From Ephydatia muelleri (taxonomy: Eukaryota; Porifera; Demospongiae; Spongillida; Spongillidae): DNA of 64,000 nucleotides. A model generated the notes under the pieces. The model searched no databases, was not told the DNA's origin, and worked only from the letters and a program-made list of their open reading frames with translations. The translations under genes and the position numbers were made by a program. Where the stretch lies: NCBI GenBank assembly GCA_013339895.1, contig JABACO010000002.1, positions 17,887,697 through 17,951,696 on the forward strand. The letters are read 5' to 3'. This document shows, one piece after another, positions 32,451 to 43,042 of the stretch (positions are counted from its first letter, which is position 1; the number at the start of each line of letters is the position of its first letter).

Positions 32451-34346
32451 TGCACAGGTATTCTGTGTACATGTAGTGGTCAGTGTTTCATTGCCTCATA
32501 AGTAACCACTCCTTCCTTCTCTATGCAACTACTAGATCATGATTGAACCAAACTTAAAGCTTAGTTACCTGAGTGGATAGTCTCAAAGTTCTATCTCTCT
32601 ACCCTCCCTCCTCCCCATTCCAGTGCCCCACATCCCTCCTCCCCACTCCAGTGCCCCCACCTCCCTCTTCCCCACTCCAGTGCTGCACCTCCCTCCTCCC
32701 CATTCCAGTGCCCCCACCTCCCTCTTCCCCACTCCAGTGCCCACCTCCCTCCTCCCCATTCCAGTGCCCCACCTCCCTCCTCCCCATTCCAGTGCCCCAC
32801 CTCTCCACCCTCCCTTCACTCACGTGCCTTATTTAAAGGTCTTCTCTTTGTTCTTTTTAGACCCCACTCACCCCAACTCAGCAGCCATTATAGAGGCTGT
32901 ATCGGACGCCATTACTCACGCCAGGTTTGTTGGCACCAATCAGACGAGCGACGAGGTTGTGTTGATGAAGATTGTGGAGGTTAGGGTGTGAAGCAATGCT
33001 TGTTTCCATGGCAGCATACATGGCTCCTCCTCCTCCAGGTTCTCCACACTATTTTGGGTGCCCCTGTTGGAAGGTTGCTAAGCAACGAGAGTGTCTGTGA
33101 GCTGATGCAGTCATGTTTTCGAATATGCTTCGAGATGAGGCTGAGTGGTGAGGGAGGTGGGCGTGGTATTGTTCTAATTGTCTTCTATGTACATGTACCC
33201 ACACATGCACACACACACACATGCACACACTCACACACACACACACGCACACACATGTACACACACACATGCTACCAGAGCTTTGCGGAGAGCAAACTGC
33301 TTAGCATGGTGCAGATGCTGTTCTCCTGTCTGCACACGCTATCAGAGGAGGCCTGGGGAGGAGCAGATGACGTTTGTTCTGTTGACCAGACTTTGCACTG
33401 CGAGGAAGAGACTGGGGAAGAGAAAAATCATGTGACCACGGAAGGAGATGACGAGAACAAGGGGACAGCCCCTGAAGCTCCTCCCACTGAGGAAGGGGAG
33501 GAGGAGACCAAGCAAACTGGGGAGGAGGAGCTGGATCCTCCTCCCTTGGATGCTCCTCCCACTTCCTCTCTCTCCTGTGTCCCCGAAAAGCATCGAAGTG
33601 TTGCTCCGTATGGTCTACCCTGTGTGAGAGAGATGCTTAGATTCCTCATCTCAATAATCAACTCCAGGGATAGGTAGATGTGATCCTTATGTCATTATAC
33701 TTCACCTCCTCCCCTCTCCTCTACTCCTCCCACTTCCCCTCATCTGTTTGCTTTTACCTTTAACATCACCTTCCTCCTCTTCTTCCTCCGCTCTCCTCCC
33801 TCTCCCCTCCCTCTCCCCTCCCTCTCCCTCCCCTCCCTTGCCTCTCTCCTCCCCTCTACCCTTCCCTCTTCCCCTCATCTGTTTGGTTTCCCTTTAACTC
33901 CTGGGTAGGCACAACTCAGAAGCCTTGGTGACGATAGGTCTGAACTTGGTGTGTGCAGCTCTGGAGTGTAGTGGTCCAGTTGTGTGCCAGTACCAGTCTC
34001 TCCTGCTCCTTATCCAAGATGGCCTCTGCAGAAATCTGTGTACTGTAAGTGAACAGGTTGGAGGGTATCCCTCACTGCACCTGTGTTGCCATGGTGCTCC
34101 ATGTGTTGCCATGATGCCTTTCTTTCCACCAGCTTCTCCAACATGACAGCTTTGCGGTGTTCAGTAGAGCTCTCAAGAACTGCTACATTCTGTTCATCTG
34201 TGCCAGACAACACCTGAAGCTGCAACTGGAGGTGTGTTGTGTGTATGTGTGTGTGTGTGTGTGTGTGTATGTGTGTATTTACGTGTGTATGTATGTATTT
34301 ACGTGTGTATGTGCGTGTGCGTGCGTGTGTGTGTGTTGTGTGTGTA

Positions 34347-34377
<31 letters not shown>

Positions 34378-34493
34378 ACAAATATATATGTTCATTGCTC
34401 TACATGTAGATGGTCTGCAGTTGGAGGTGTGTTTATGTGTTGTATGTGTGTGTATGTTTGATATTACAATGTTTCATGCTTAAATGTGTGTAC

Positions 34494-34526
<33 letters not shown>

Positions 34527-37500
34527 TATGTGTTCATTGTTTTAATGGTTTCAGATGTTTCTGAATATTCTGATCGATCTCATCTCCTCTGAGAACCTGA
34601 AATGTCCAATGGATCGTAGAGAGCTGGCACTGGAGTGTGTTCTACAGGTGACACCTCTGGGTGGCTTGTCTGCGTCATAACTCCCCTGTACCCCATTCTC
34701 CTCCCCATCACCTTCTTCCTCCTCCCCATCACCTTCAGTTCTGCCATGTTCAACACTTTGCAGCCGAGATTTTTGTCAATTTTGACTGTCAGCTGTACAT
34801 GTCTAATGTGTTTGAAAACCTCACCAAAGTGTTGTCCAAGGTATGTCTTGGTAACCATGGCAACCATGGAGCTAGATGTGGTAGTGTTAATAGTAAGTGT
34901 GGTTAATTAATCATGTAATTAGTCATTGAGTTCTGTCACTAAACAAATTTAAATGGCTCCATGAATGCTTGACACATTGTACTATTTGCATGACCTGTGT
35001 GTATACACATACACACCACACCACACACACCACACACACCACACACACCACACATACACAGAATGCCTTTCAGGTACCTTCCAGCCTCACTCCTGTCCAT
35101 CTAATGTCCCTGGAGGCTCTCTATGCTGTCATGACAACCATCCAGAGTGGCCACACCCCCACTCCCTTCTCTGAGGCCCAACCCACTTCTCAGTCACTTC
35201 CACCCTATCAGGATGACCACGCCCCCATAGTCCATGCCTCCTCCCCATCTCTGTACAAAGGGGAGGGGCCAGATGGTCATGTGGTGGTGGAGGTCAGGGA
35301 GGGGGGCGGGGCCACCTCCATTGAAAGTACTTCAGGCCATCTGCCAAAAAAAGAAGGTACTGTTGCCATGGTATTGTCGTGGTGTTTTATAACTATTTAA
35401 TAAGATCACAATTGCCAATGGAGGAGGGAGGAGAGAAGAGAAGGTGGGGGTAATAGATTTTGCAATGTGGTAACCATAGAAACATAATTGATGACTTGGG
35501 ATGTTCATTACCATTAATAACTCACTCAAGGGATATGGTATAAACAGATGGTATAAACAGCTCTTGACCATTACACAGTGCTCCAATTAACCACTGAGAT
35601 GGTAATATTGTAGACAATTGGATACAAAAAAAGTTTGACATGACTTTAGACTCCGCCCATCTCCTCCTCCCCAGGTCATGCTGGTGGCCACAGAGCTCTT
35701 CAACAAGAAGGCCAGCTCAGCAGTGGAGCATCTGGTGAAGCAAGGTGTCTTCACCTCACCTCACCTCCCGATCCTGAGGAGGTAGCCAGCTTTCTCCATG
35801 ACAACCAGGGGCTGCACAAGGCCATGATTGGAGACTACATAGGGGACCGGAGGAACATAGACATCCTCAATGCTTATGTTGGGTAGGCCTGGGGAGGAGA
35901 CACGTGATGTGATAAAGGGTCTTCATTTCCCTCCCTCTCCTTTCATCCCTCTCCTCCCTTCCCTCTCCTCCCCTTCCCTCTCCTCCCCTTCCCTCTCCTC
36001 CCCTTCCCTCTCCTCCCCTTCCCTCTCCTCCCCTTCCCTCTCCTCCCCTCTCCTCCCCTTCCCTCTCCTCCCCTTCCCTCCCTCCCCTCATCCTCCCCTT
36101 CCCTCTCCTCCCCTTCTCTCCTCCTCCCCTTCCCTCTCCTCCCCTTCCCTCTCCTCCCTTCCCTCTCCTCCCCTTCCCTCTCCTCCCCCTTCCCTCTCCT
36201 CCCCTTCCTCTCCCTCCCCTTCCCTCTCCTCTCCTTCCCTCCTCCCTCCTCCTCCCCTCCCCTCCCCTTATCTTCCTCCCTCCCCCTCCCCTCCCTCCCT
36301 CTCCCTTCCCTCCCCTCCCCTCCCTCTCTCTTCCCCTTCCCTCTCCCTTCTCCTCCCCTCCCCTTCCTCTCTCTCTCTCCCTCTCCCATCATCCTCTCCT
36401 CCCCCTTTATAGGAGGTTTACTGTCAGTGGTGTTGATTTGGTGGAGTCGTTGAGACATTTTCCTGGAAGCTTTCAGACTGCCCAGTGAATCTCCCATCAT
36501 CTCACGCATCCTTGAGACCTTTCACAGAACACTGGCTGGTGAGCCACACCCTCTGACCATGCCCTTCACACCACACCATCTAGCCACGCCTTAAATAGGG
36601 AGAGTAGGTTTAAACCAAAGCAATGGGGGGAGGGGGAGGAGGGGGAGGAGGGGACAGAGGTATTTGCATCCCTCACACTAACATACATCGAGGGGTGTTC
36701 TCAAGTGCACACCTTTTCAACCTCATGTGGTTTGAGAAGACAACTGTTTGAATGTGATTTTGGGGTATGGTTGCTATGTTGGTTGCTATGCAGTGAAGAT
36801 GCTTCCCCCGTGCAGAAGTGCAATGAAGCAGGTCTGGGGAAGGTGTTTGCCAACAAGGATGCAGTCTTTGTGCTGGCTTACTCCATCATCATGCTCAACG
36901 TGGTTCTGCATAGTACCAAGGTCAAGGAGAGCATGACACTCCAGGTGGGTCACCTGATCCCAAGCACAATGTTTAGGTGGTACTGAGTGGACAGTTTATA
37001 TACCCTCCCTCCTCCTCTCCCCTTCCCTCCTCCTCCCTCCCTCCTCTCCTCCCTCCCTCCCTCCTCTCCTCCTCCCTCCTCCTCCCTCCCTCCTCTCCTC
37101 CCTCCCTCCCTCCCTCCCTCCCTCCTCCTCCCCTCCCCTCCCCTCCTCCTCCCCAGGAAGGAAGAGATCATTATGCCTGAGGAGCACACTGGAGCAGTGA
37201 AGGAAAACTACAGATGGAAGGTAACTGCTGCTGGTTTCTATGTGGACCGCAACCATGACGATCACATCATTTGCATACCCTGCTCACCCGGAGCCAGTGG
37301 CCTGAGGCCCAGTACTGGGAGGTCGCGACCTCAGAGTATGACCAGGACCTCTTCCTGGTGGCCTGGGGACCCACAGTGGCAGCAGTTTCGTATGTATTTG
37401 ACATAGCAGAAGATAAGAACATCGTCCAGAAGGCCATTGGAGGATTCAGGTAGACACACAGGTGGTAGTGTTGTGGCTTCAAAAACATGCCCTCACTTCC

Positions 37501-37943
37501 TTCTCTGAACATCCTCTAATGCTTCTGTTCTCAGCAAATGTGCTTCCATAGCTGCACACTATGAGGTCACAGAAGTGTTTGATAACCTTGTCATCTCACT
37601 CTGCAAGTTCATCACACTGCTAACCACTCCTGAGGTGCCTCTTTTCTCTGGTTATGTTTGTGCACTGTCTGGTTATGTTTGTGCACTGTCTGGTTATGTT
37701 TGTGCACTGTCTGGTTATGTTTTTAGACTATGTGGCTATGTTTGGGATGTATTTCATTCTAATTACAGCCCCCTAGCTCTATGGTCTTCACTATTGGGAT
37801 CAACCACAAAGTTCGTCTCAGCATACTCATTCTATTTTCACTGGCTCATCGCCATGGCAACATCCTGAGGGAAGGTTGGAAGAACATGCTGGATTGTTTG
37901 ATTGTATTGTACAAAGCAAAGCTTCTACCTGAAAGCATGGTGG

Positions 37944-37993
<50 letters not shown>

Positions 37994-38160
37994 ATACTTG
38001 TTGCTCATCTCGTACTGGTCCCCATCCCTTTCTCTAGGTTGAGGACGTCCTTCATCCAGGTGGGAGGTCACTGTTCCAAAAGGAGGTCCCTTCTGTGCGC
38101 CCTGACTCCTCCCTTATCTCCTCTCTCTTCTGGTGGTCCTCTGATACCCAGACCTCCTCC
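31829..38160 (+). CDS. GBF1: GBF1-like Sec7 ARF-GEF, 18 exons, 3' end missing (version B)
   Basis: Exons: 31829-31936, 31993-32185, 32861-32979, 33039-33147, 33279-33673, 33909-34044, 34133-34231, 34555-34647, 34739-34840, 35062-35356, 35675-35882, 36413-36538, 36816-36944, 37157-37220, 37298-37449, 37535-37634, 37769-37945, 38038 to about 38160. They encode the GBF1 N-terminal DCB/HUS region ([32 protein letters not shown]), an acidic linker, the Sec7 domain with the catalytic Glu in FRLPSES, and the post-Sec7 HDS1 region ([18 protein letters not shown]). Three lesions: +1 G in exon 10 near 35301, +5 in exon 11 (an extra CACCT), two +1 T in exon 12. About 30 residues expected between exons 13 and 14 (end of Sec7) are absent. 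The donor after exon 4 does not match the phase of exon 5. After exon 18, homology to GBF1 stops and an antisense kinase begins. Confidence 0.85.
32312..32452 (+). repeat. TG microsatellite in GBF1 intron 2
   Basis: Three (TG)n blocks separated by TTGTACATG; shorter and interrupted in version C. Similar CA/TG tracts occupy introns 4 (33185-33270), 7 (34232-34530), 9 (34999-35060) and 17 (37946-37992). Confidence 0.95.
34232..34530 (+). repeat. TG-rich microsatellite filling GBF1 intron 7
   Basis: The donor GTGTGTTG itself is the beginning of the TG tract, so the 5' splice site is embedded in a repeat. Interrupted by TATTTACG blocks. Identical in version C. Confidence 0.9.
35925..36409 (+). 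repeat. Polypyrimidine tract in GBF1 intron 11
   Basis: Almost 500 bp of near-pure C/T on the plus strand, mainly CCTTCCCTCTCCTCC units, ending at the exon 12 acceptor TTTATAG. It is the longest such tract; polypurine/polypyrimidine mirror sequence can form triplex DNA. A second tract lies at 36996-37155 in the exon 13-14 interval. Confidence 0.92.
36996..37155 (+). repeat. Second polypyrimidine tract, GBF1 exon 13-14 interval
   Basis: CTCCTCCCTCCC-type sequence running into the CCCCAG acceptor of exon 14. The exon expected between exons 13 and 14 would have to lie in this interval, but nothing coding is present. Confidence 0.9.
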
Positions 38161-38553
38161 TCTCGCTCCCTCCCTCCTCACATCCTCACTCCCTCTCTAC
38201 TTCCTCCCTCCCTCGTTTCACGACTTCATTAGTCTTACCAGCACACAAACACAAAAACCATTCTGACCAGCTGCCTGAGATGGCGGAGTCCCCAGGCCAC
38301 CACATGAGATGTTGCAGTCCCCAGGCCACCACATAGATGGTGCAGTCCCCAGACCCTCCGCTCCACAAAAATGAACATATGTAATGATACAGACAACCCC
38401 ATGCTCCTCCCCCTCACAAAACCTCAGGACGTACGTGTTACGATGAGACGGATACCATCCATATAAAACCACGCCCACAATAGCCACACCCACCAGTGGA
38501 CACACCTCAATAGTTTCACCCATTTATTATTTTAGTTTCCTAGTGAGCCACAC

Positions 38554-38996
38554 CCTCTTATCAATAACAGGATATGCAGGTGGTCAGCTCTGTCACCTAT
38601 CTTCTCACATCCAATGAACCTGGGCACCAGGTCTTTCAGTTTCTGTATGTCGTCATGTAGCTCCCCAGGGCAATTGGTGCTTGTGATAGAAGGGTGATCC
38701 ATTCCCTTGGCACCAGACTGTACCGCTTAAAGAGGTTCTCTAGCTGAGGGGAGGAGAAGAGACAGTAGTAGCAGCTGTAAATCTCATTGGGTGATGGCCG
38801 CATGATTTTTAAGACTACACGTGTGCATAGCTTTGAAGACCGGTACAGGAATTCCCAAGTAGGTGTGGGCGGGGCTAGTACCTCTCTGAATTTCCCGTCC
38901 ACATGCCGGTGTCCCCCGACCTGATGCGGTACGGGAATGAACCATTCTGGTATCAGTTTGACGGCCTCGTCGCTCGACGTCGATATCGTTGTCCAT
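38554..38996 (-). pseudogene. Inositol polyphosphate kinase family, N-terminal exons (version B)
   Basis: On the minus strand an exon ending at 38882 (AGAGAG then GTACTAG) encodes VKLIPEWFIPVPHQVGGHRH and VDGKFRE, the N-terminal substrate-pocket strand typical of IPMK/IP6K enzymes. The next exon (38743 to about 38554) encodes ENLFKRYS and, in another frame, IQKLKDLVPRFIGCEKI, so the frame slips as in version A. The catalytic exon with MDVKIG seen in version A (6539-6367) is missing here. The ATG at 38996 (MDNDIDVERR) is in a different frame from VKLIPEWF, and the correct frame has a stop upstream with no ATG, so the true start is unresolved. GBF1 and this gene converge tail to tail, both truncated at the junction. 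Confidence 0.7.
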
Positions 38997-39032
38997 GAAG
39001 CGAATGACGCTGTCTATTAATAAGGCCTCGTG

Positions 39033-39044
39033 TGCGCATGCGCA
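39033..39044. promoter_or_regulatory. NRF1-type palindrome near the kinase 5' end (version B)
   Basis: TGCGCATGCGCA fits the palindromic binding consensus of the animal factor NRF1, a common core-promoter element. It lies about 40-70 bp upstream of the kinase N-terminal exon on the minus strand. Repeated at 61410-61421. Confidence 0.45.
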
Positions 39045-39049
39045 GCTCA

Positions 39050-41375
39050 GAGGCAGTGCAGTACTGTTACTAATTACACTGGTCCTCTGCTTTCTTTCCG
39101 TTTTCTTTGGGGTTCGACGTAGCTAGTGAACCTTGGCAACATCGTAGGGCTAAAGGAGCTATATTAGCCCCTCCACTTAGACCCTCCCTTTTTTGGTAAT
39201 AGGAGGTGAAAATTAATGTCATGAATAAGATTATGAATTGTTGAACGGCAGCGAAAAGAAAAAGTATCCATCTATTTTATCGTAAGACAGCGGCAACGCA
39301 TCAGCTGACATGCTCACTAGTGCAGCAGCTGGGGGAATGGCTGTGCTCTACTGGTGAATTGTTAAGTACTAGTCTATACATCAGTGTAGATATAATTTGT
39401 GTATCATTATGATACACGTATCGTCCGTGTGCACACTTGAAGGTGACAATGGGCCTCCACCATTAGAGACAAGGTTGATTATTATTTCAAGTGGAATGAC
39501 AGGCTGCATGTGTAAATGTCAAGGTATAGTGTGTATATCCTTGCTCGACGACAGCCTAAAAGGTTTGACACAGGTTCACAACCTACCTAAGGATTGAACG
39601 GATTTGTTTTGAAGTCTTGGATGTTCTATTGAATGAAATATCATGTAGGTTTGACCAATCAACACTGATGTATTGAGAATATCCTGAGAATATCCTATTT
39701 AAGCAGCAAATACGGAAACGTGTGAAGAAATCACAGTGGATGAATTTCTACAATGAAGATATTGATGGTCAAAAATTGCGGAGACAGCTATCCTTTTTCG
39801 AGATTGCATTAAGAGGCTCAAAAAGAGAAAAAGAGAATCAAGGTATTTAACTGATCACTGGTATGTGATTTCTTGCAGGAATTATGGATTCATCATTGGT
39901 GCGCAGTATGTTTCTGAAATATAGTTTAATGAAAATTTATCTAATAATTACAGTATCAATGACAATGGCTGAAAGAGGCTGCATTGCGGACAATACAAGC
40001 GTTTACTTTCTATGATGGACTCAACACTGAATGTTATGCTAATGCATTGCCATAAAGACAAGGCTGATGCATTGGACCTAACAGCAGTAGCTAATGATTT
40101 CAAAGAAGCCGATGAACGGTGTAAGACATTTTTGGGCAGCTTTTGAGCTCTGCGGTTGTAGACAAACCACCCATTATTACATACATAATAATACTGATCA
40201 AGATTAAATAATGGCCTGCTTTCTATTCCCATTTCATTATATACATTTATTAATTTTTGTTGCGCGGTACTAAATTACACATCAAAACCTTACATGGGGC
40301 CAGATTGTCTTTGGGATTTCTCTTGGGAGATGATGGAGTGAGAAGTGATTCCTCTCCACCCCTGCAAAGAATGTCCACTCCCTCCTGGTGAGGCCCCTCC
40401 TCTTCCTGGTCAACATCCACCTGCTAAATGCCCTAAGTGCCATTGGCAGTGGACTAGCAAGAGAGATGAGAGAGGAGGGTGGTGTGAGGGATCTTCAAAG
40501 GTGCATGATATACTGGCTTCTTCATTTAAATATGTCTAGTCTCAACCACTGTGCCACATATAGTAGGAATTGTCTATAGTACCATGAGGGTGGAGTGAGG
40601 AGGGAGAGGGAGGCAAGACAGAAGGCTGTTGCAAAGCTGGAGGAGACAATGTAGCAACAGTATATAGCAGAGGGAAACTTTACGCAATATTTATTTATAG
40701 ACATAATACACCAGAGCCACAATATAATGACTGCACTGATATGTTAATTTATTGTCCTGACTACCAATTTGTATCATTGAGTCATTACGTGCAAGTACAC
40801 TCAAATATACACATTCACACACACTACACACTACATGTTCAGTGATTCGTAACTGCATTTACACATATGCACATCTACCCAACACACTAGCACAACTCTT
40901 GCATCCACACACATACACCACATCATGCACACAGGCACAGTACACACATACACACATGCACACACCATATTACACAGAAACCACACACACATACACACAC
41001 ACACAAATGCAAACATAATGTAACACATGCGCCATGCATTTCCACCACCTTTTGTATATGCACCTCCAATGTTTTAGGTAGGTTAGACTGTATCTTCAAT
41101 GGTGTGCATCATCAAGCATAGGCGTAGGAGGTTATAATAAGTGGCGGGGCCGAAAGTAATTAATTGATATTGATCAGGGAGGTATTGAGTACAGACCGGG
41201 GAGGGGGGGGGAGGTGGGTATGCCCATGATGCATGGGAGCTTTTTTTAAAAACAGAATTTTAACACTGACTGCATCAAGTCCAACCTGGGGGTGGGACCA
41301 TCACAGTCTCCCTATAGGCTCAGGAATCATCATCTTCATGTGGCCAAACTGGCTGGCTGGTGAGGTCATCTGAAA
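39050..41375. other. Flank between kinase and minisatellite, no certain gene (version B)
   Basis: Mostly AT-rich with no recognised family. At 40345-40539 a plus frame holds a CxxC ... CxxC pattern (CKECPLPP ... AKCPKCHW), which is longer in version C because of one fewer C. CA-rich sequence fills 40800-41010. Near 41311 the phrase CTCAGGAATCATCATCTTCA and the following CATGTGGCCAAACTGGCT match a segment found on the other side of the minisatellite in version A (about 9625-9665). Confidence 0.45.
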
Positions 41376-41377
41376 AT

Positions 41378-42495
41378 CTCTACCATCCCCAGCACATGCT
41401 CCCTACAACCCTCCCCACCATCCCCCAGCATATGCTCTCCTACACACTCATCTAATCTACCATCTTCAGCACATGCTCCCCTACACCCTCCTTCACCATC
41501 CCCAGCACATCCTCTCCTACACCCTCCTCCACCATCCCCAGCACATCCTCCCCTACACCCTCCTCCACCATCCCCAGCACATGCTCCCCTACACCCCACC
41601 CCATCTCCAGCACATCCTCCCCTACACCCTCCTCCACCATCCCCAGCACATCCTCCCCTACACCCTCCACCATCTCCAGCACATCCTCCCCTACACCCTC
41701 CACCACCATCCCCAGCACATCCTCCCCCTACACCCTCCACCACCATCCCCAGCACATCCTCACCCTACCACCCTCCTCCACCATCCCCAGCACATCTCCC
41801 CTACACCCTCCACCATCTCCAGCACATCCTCCCCTACACCCTCCACACCATCCCCCATCACATCCTCTCCTACAACCCCTCCTCCACCATCCCCAGCACA
41901 TCCTCCCCTACACCCCTCCTCCACTCCCCAGCACATCCTCCCCCTACACCCTCCACCACCATCCCCCAGCCACATCCTCCCCTACACCCTCCTCCACCAT
42001 CCCCAGCACATCCTCCCCTACACCATTCCACCATCTCCAGCACATCCTCCCCTACACACCCTCCACCACCTCCCCATCACATCCTCTCTACACCCTCCTC
42101 CACCATCCCCAGCACATCCTCCCCTACACCCTCCTCCACCATCACCAGCACATCCTCCCCTACACCCTCCACCACCATCCCCCCAGCACATCCTCCCCTA
42201 CACCCTCCTCCACCATCCCCAGCACATGCTCCCATACACGCCTGCCTCCACCATCCCCAGCACATCCTCCCCTACACCCTCCTCCAACCATCACCCAGCA
42301 CATCTTCCCCTACACCCTCCTCCACCATCTCCAGCACATGCTCCCCTAACAAACCTCCCCCACCATCCCCAGCCATGCTCCCCTACACACCAGCCACTCC
42401 ACCATCCCAGCACATGCTCCTCCCTACACACCTCCTTCCACCATCCCCAGCACATCTTCCCTCAACACCCTCCCCACCCACTCATCCCTACACCC
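41378..42495 (+). repeat. 36-bp minisatellite, long allele (version B)
   Basis: About 31 copies of the 36-bp unit seen at 9113-9480, with frequent 33-bp variants (ACCATCTCC) and many single-base indels that increase to the right. The 342-residue Pro/His frame here is a repeat artefact. Confidence 0.93.
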
Positions 42496-42499
42496 TGTT

Positions 42500-43040
42500 A
42501 AAACATCACCACTAATGCTGGAGGTCAGCCATGTGAGCAGCCCTCATGCCCCCAACAAGGGCATGGCATGTTGCTAGGACATTATGGGGTCCATGGTGAT
42601 GCATACGATGTGTGTGGCTATGAAGCCCATGAAGCAAAATGAGTGGCAGGCCAAGGTGCTGGAGAGAGTGTCCAAATAAAGCACGCCCTGGTCCAGACCA
42701 GCTATCCCAACCATATGCTCACCTAACACACGTACAGTAGTGCAAGCATTTCACACCAACATTATTTCACTGCTAGTCACATAGAGAACCAGATGTGGCA
42801 AAAGACTTAACATCATCCAAGCCCTAGAGTATTATGGGATGAGTTTATGAACAATAACTAGAGAGGGTGGGTAATCCCTCAAATTAGTCTTTTAAAAGTG
42901 GCCAAAACAGATCAAGATAAGTCCATTCATTTGCAAAGTCCAACACACCCTATTTTTTCTTGTCATCACACACTGTTACAGATTTCCTAATGATAACTAC
43001 AAAAATGTTTACAAAACCTACTCAGTACTATGAAAACCAC
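42500..43040. other. Flank homologous to 9480-10068
   Basis: The same order of segments as the 3' flank of the Death/Roco gene in version A (GGAGGTCAGCCATGT..., GCATGTTGCTAGGA...), with many indels. No separate gene seen. Confidence 0.55.
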
Positions 43041-43042
43041 CA

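Noticed and set aside
32239..32505. Open frames of Cys-Val or Thr-His repeats (also near 6.0, 33.2, 34.3, 54.7 and 56.7 kb), superficially like cysteine-rich peptides
   Set aside because: They are translations of TG/CA microsatellites in GBF1 introns.
35867..36509. Long Ser/Pro and Arg/Glu/Gly frames on both strands
   Set aside because: They are translations of the polypyrimidine tract in GBF1 intron 11.
36748..36936. Frame starting [18 protein letters not shown] in the GBF1 exon 13 region
   Set aside because: Out of phase with [13 protein letters not shown]; the exon-13 acceptor at CCCGTGCAG gives the Sec7 frame in phase 0.
41473..42501. A 342-residue Pro/His-rich open frame that could be called a structural protein
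   Set aside because: The 36-bp unit length is divisible by three, so every frame stays open; there is no start context and the flanks are non-coding.
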